This document shows positions 6,261 to 6,721 of a stretch of 6,721 bases of DNA, one piece after another. Position 1 is the first letter of the stretch, and each line of letters begins with the position of its first letter. The position numbers and the translations under genes are program-made. Source of the stretch: DATBMY01 sp036554605 (GTDB taxonomy: Bacteria; Acidobacteriota; Blastocatellia; UBA7656). The stretch spans positions 1 through 6,721 of the forward strand of contig DATBMY010000011.1 in assembly GCA_036554605.1 (NCBI GenBank), in the 5' to 3' direction. Below the pieces are notes generated by a model. That model had not been told where the DNA came from, made no database searches, and saw nothing but the letters and a program-made list of their open reading frames with translations.

Positions 6261-6422
6261 CGTTCTCCTGAAGGATTGCCTCGGGCTTAACTCTGTCAGA
6301 AGCGGGCGCTCCAGGTCAACTGCTTGCCGGGAGGCAAAAGGGATGTAACAAAGTGGCAGCAAGTCAGGTATTGCCAACCACCCCCGCTCGTTAACGCAGG
6401 CGGTACTGACTTATAGCTATAT

Positions 6423-6438
6423 CCTTCAACCTTGAAGG
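6423..6438. promoter_or_regulatory. Perfect 7-2-7 inverted repeat, candidate operator
   Basis: CCTTCAA (6423-6429), CC, TTGAAGG (6432-6438) is a perfect inverted repeat of the size bound by dimeric repressors. The right half contains the predicted -35 hexamer of the kinase promoter, so a bound protein would block RNA polymerase. The regulator is unknown. Confidence 0.5.
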
Positions 6439-6460
6439 CGCTTGATCGAGCCTTTATGAT
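6432..6460 (+). promoter_or_regulatory. Predicted sigma70-type promoter of the kinase gene
   Basis: The -35 is TTGAAG (6432-6437; four of six match TTGACA) and the -10 is TATGAT (6455-6460; five of six match TATAAT), with an ideal 17-bp spacer. The expected transcript start is near 6467, giving a leader of about 33 bases. AT-rich DNA with the palindrome TATAGCTATA (6412-6421) lies just upstream. Confidence 0.6.
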
Positions 6461-6488
6461 GTGGTCCAGACAGCAGATCTCATATGCC

Positions 6489-6492
6489 GGAG
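6489..6492 (+). promoter_or_regulatory. Ribosome binding site of the kinase gene
   Basis: GGAG sits seven bases upstream of ATG 6500-6502 and supports that start, from which the kinase glycine loop falls at the usual distance. Confidence 0.6.
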
Positions 6493-6499
6493 TAGCGCA

Positions 6500-6721
6500 A
6501 TGTTTAACCCCGGAGACGTGATTGGTCCTTACAAGCTCATAAGACAACTCGGGGCCGGCGGCTTCGGCGTCGTCTGGCTTGCTGAAAAGCGAGAGGTCAT
6601 CTCGGCGCCTCCCGTCGCATTAAAATTCGCGCACACAACCGATCTGCAGCTAGAGACGGTAAAACGAGAAGCGGAGACCTGGAATCTCGTAATCGGACAT
6701 CGCAACGTGCTGCCTATGCTT
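6500..6721 (+). CDS. Hanks-type serine/threonine protein kinase, N-terminal part
   Basis: Only the first 74 codons are present; the frame is open at the right edge. The translation begins MFNPGDVIGPYKLIRQLGAG and continues GFGVVWLAEK. It shows the start of a bacterial eukaryote-like kinase domain: the glycine loop LGAGGFGVV (residues 17-25), the ATP-anchoring Lys42 in VALKFA, and the alpha-C helix glutamate, probably Glu57 in VKREAETW, which pairs with that lysine. HRNVLPML (67-74) corresponds to the conserved H-NI/V region before the next strand. The gap between the glycine loop and the lysine is slightly long (EKREVISAPP). The kinase transfers phosphate from ATP to Ser/Thr residues of proteins in the cytoplasm. 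Catalytic HRD and DFG motifs, any transmembrane segment and any sensor domain lie beyond the window, so the signal and targets are unknown. It has its own promoter with an overlapping inverted repeat and diverges from the PhoX-like gene. Confidence 0.9.
   Translation, partial: MFNPGDVIGPYKLIRQLGAGGFGVVWLAEKREVISAPPVALKFAHTTDLQLETVKREAETWNLVIGHRNVLPML

Noticed and set aside
6324..6337. Small hairpin TTGCC-GGGA-GGCAA as a terminator
   Set aside because: Only five pairs and no T-run on either strand in the right place, and it lies between divergent genes.
6363..6410. Imperfect inverted repeat GTCAGGTATTGCC / GGCGGTACTGAC
   Set aside because: The match needs a bulge and two mismatches and the loop is large; it is too weak to call a feature.
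6253..6420. Pho box (PhoB-binding site) upstream of the PhoX-like gene
   Set aside because: No tandem CTGTCAT-like repeats with 11-bp period were found; single matches such as CTGACAG on the - strand are not enough. A -35-like TTGACC is present but lacks a matching -10.

Overview
The window looks like part of a bacterial chromosome from a moderately GC-rich Gram-negative-type organism. An Acidobacteriota member, perhaps of the Blastocatellia, is my best guess. The reasons are an exported Tricorn-type peptidase, a short exported protein of a kind I associate with acidobacteria, a Hanks-type kinase, and frequent ATA isoleucine codons. The lineage is an inference from gene style, not from a marker gene.

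Layout: positions 1-158 hold the 3' end of an acyl-CoA synthetase (AMP-forming ligase) gene on the + strand. Positions 159-570 are a 412-bp non-coding gap between two converging genes. This gap is the most interesting part of the window. It has an AT-rich stretch, a run of TAG trinucleotides, a GGCC spacer and about ten DnaA-box-like 9-mers in both orientations. Together these match the design of a bacterial chromosomal origin (oriC) with a DnaA-trio basal unwinding element. No dnaA, dnaN, gidA or parAB gene is visible beside it. Positions 571-1311 (- strand) encode a small exported protein of unknown function. Positions 1498-4758 (+) encode a full-length exported Tricorn-like S41 peptidase with two beta-propellers, a PDZ domain and an intact Ser-His/Ser/Glu catalytic set. 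Positions 4870-6252 (-) encode a Tat-exported PhoX/DUF839-type phosphatase. Positions 6500-6721 (+) are the start of a serine/threonine protein kinase that runs off the window.

The 111-bp gap between the converging peptidase and phosphatase genes is almost filled by a 106-bp nested inverted repeat whose arms are built of GTGGTCA-like heptamers. The 247-bp gap between the diverging phosphatase and kinase genes carries a good sigma70-type promoter for the kinase, with a perfect 7-2-7 inverted repeat over its -35 element.

The genes do not form one operon, since neighbouring genes alternate in strand throughout. Three of them (the small protein, the peptidase and PhoX) are exported and act outside the cytoplasm, in peptide and phosphate-ester breakdown or unknown roles. 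The kinase is a signalling protein. No RNA genes, CRISPR arrays or transposase genes were seen.
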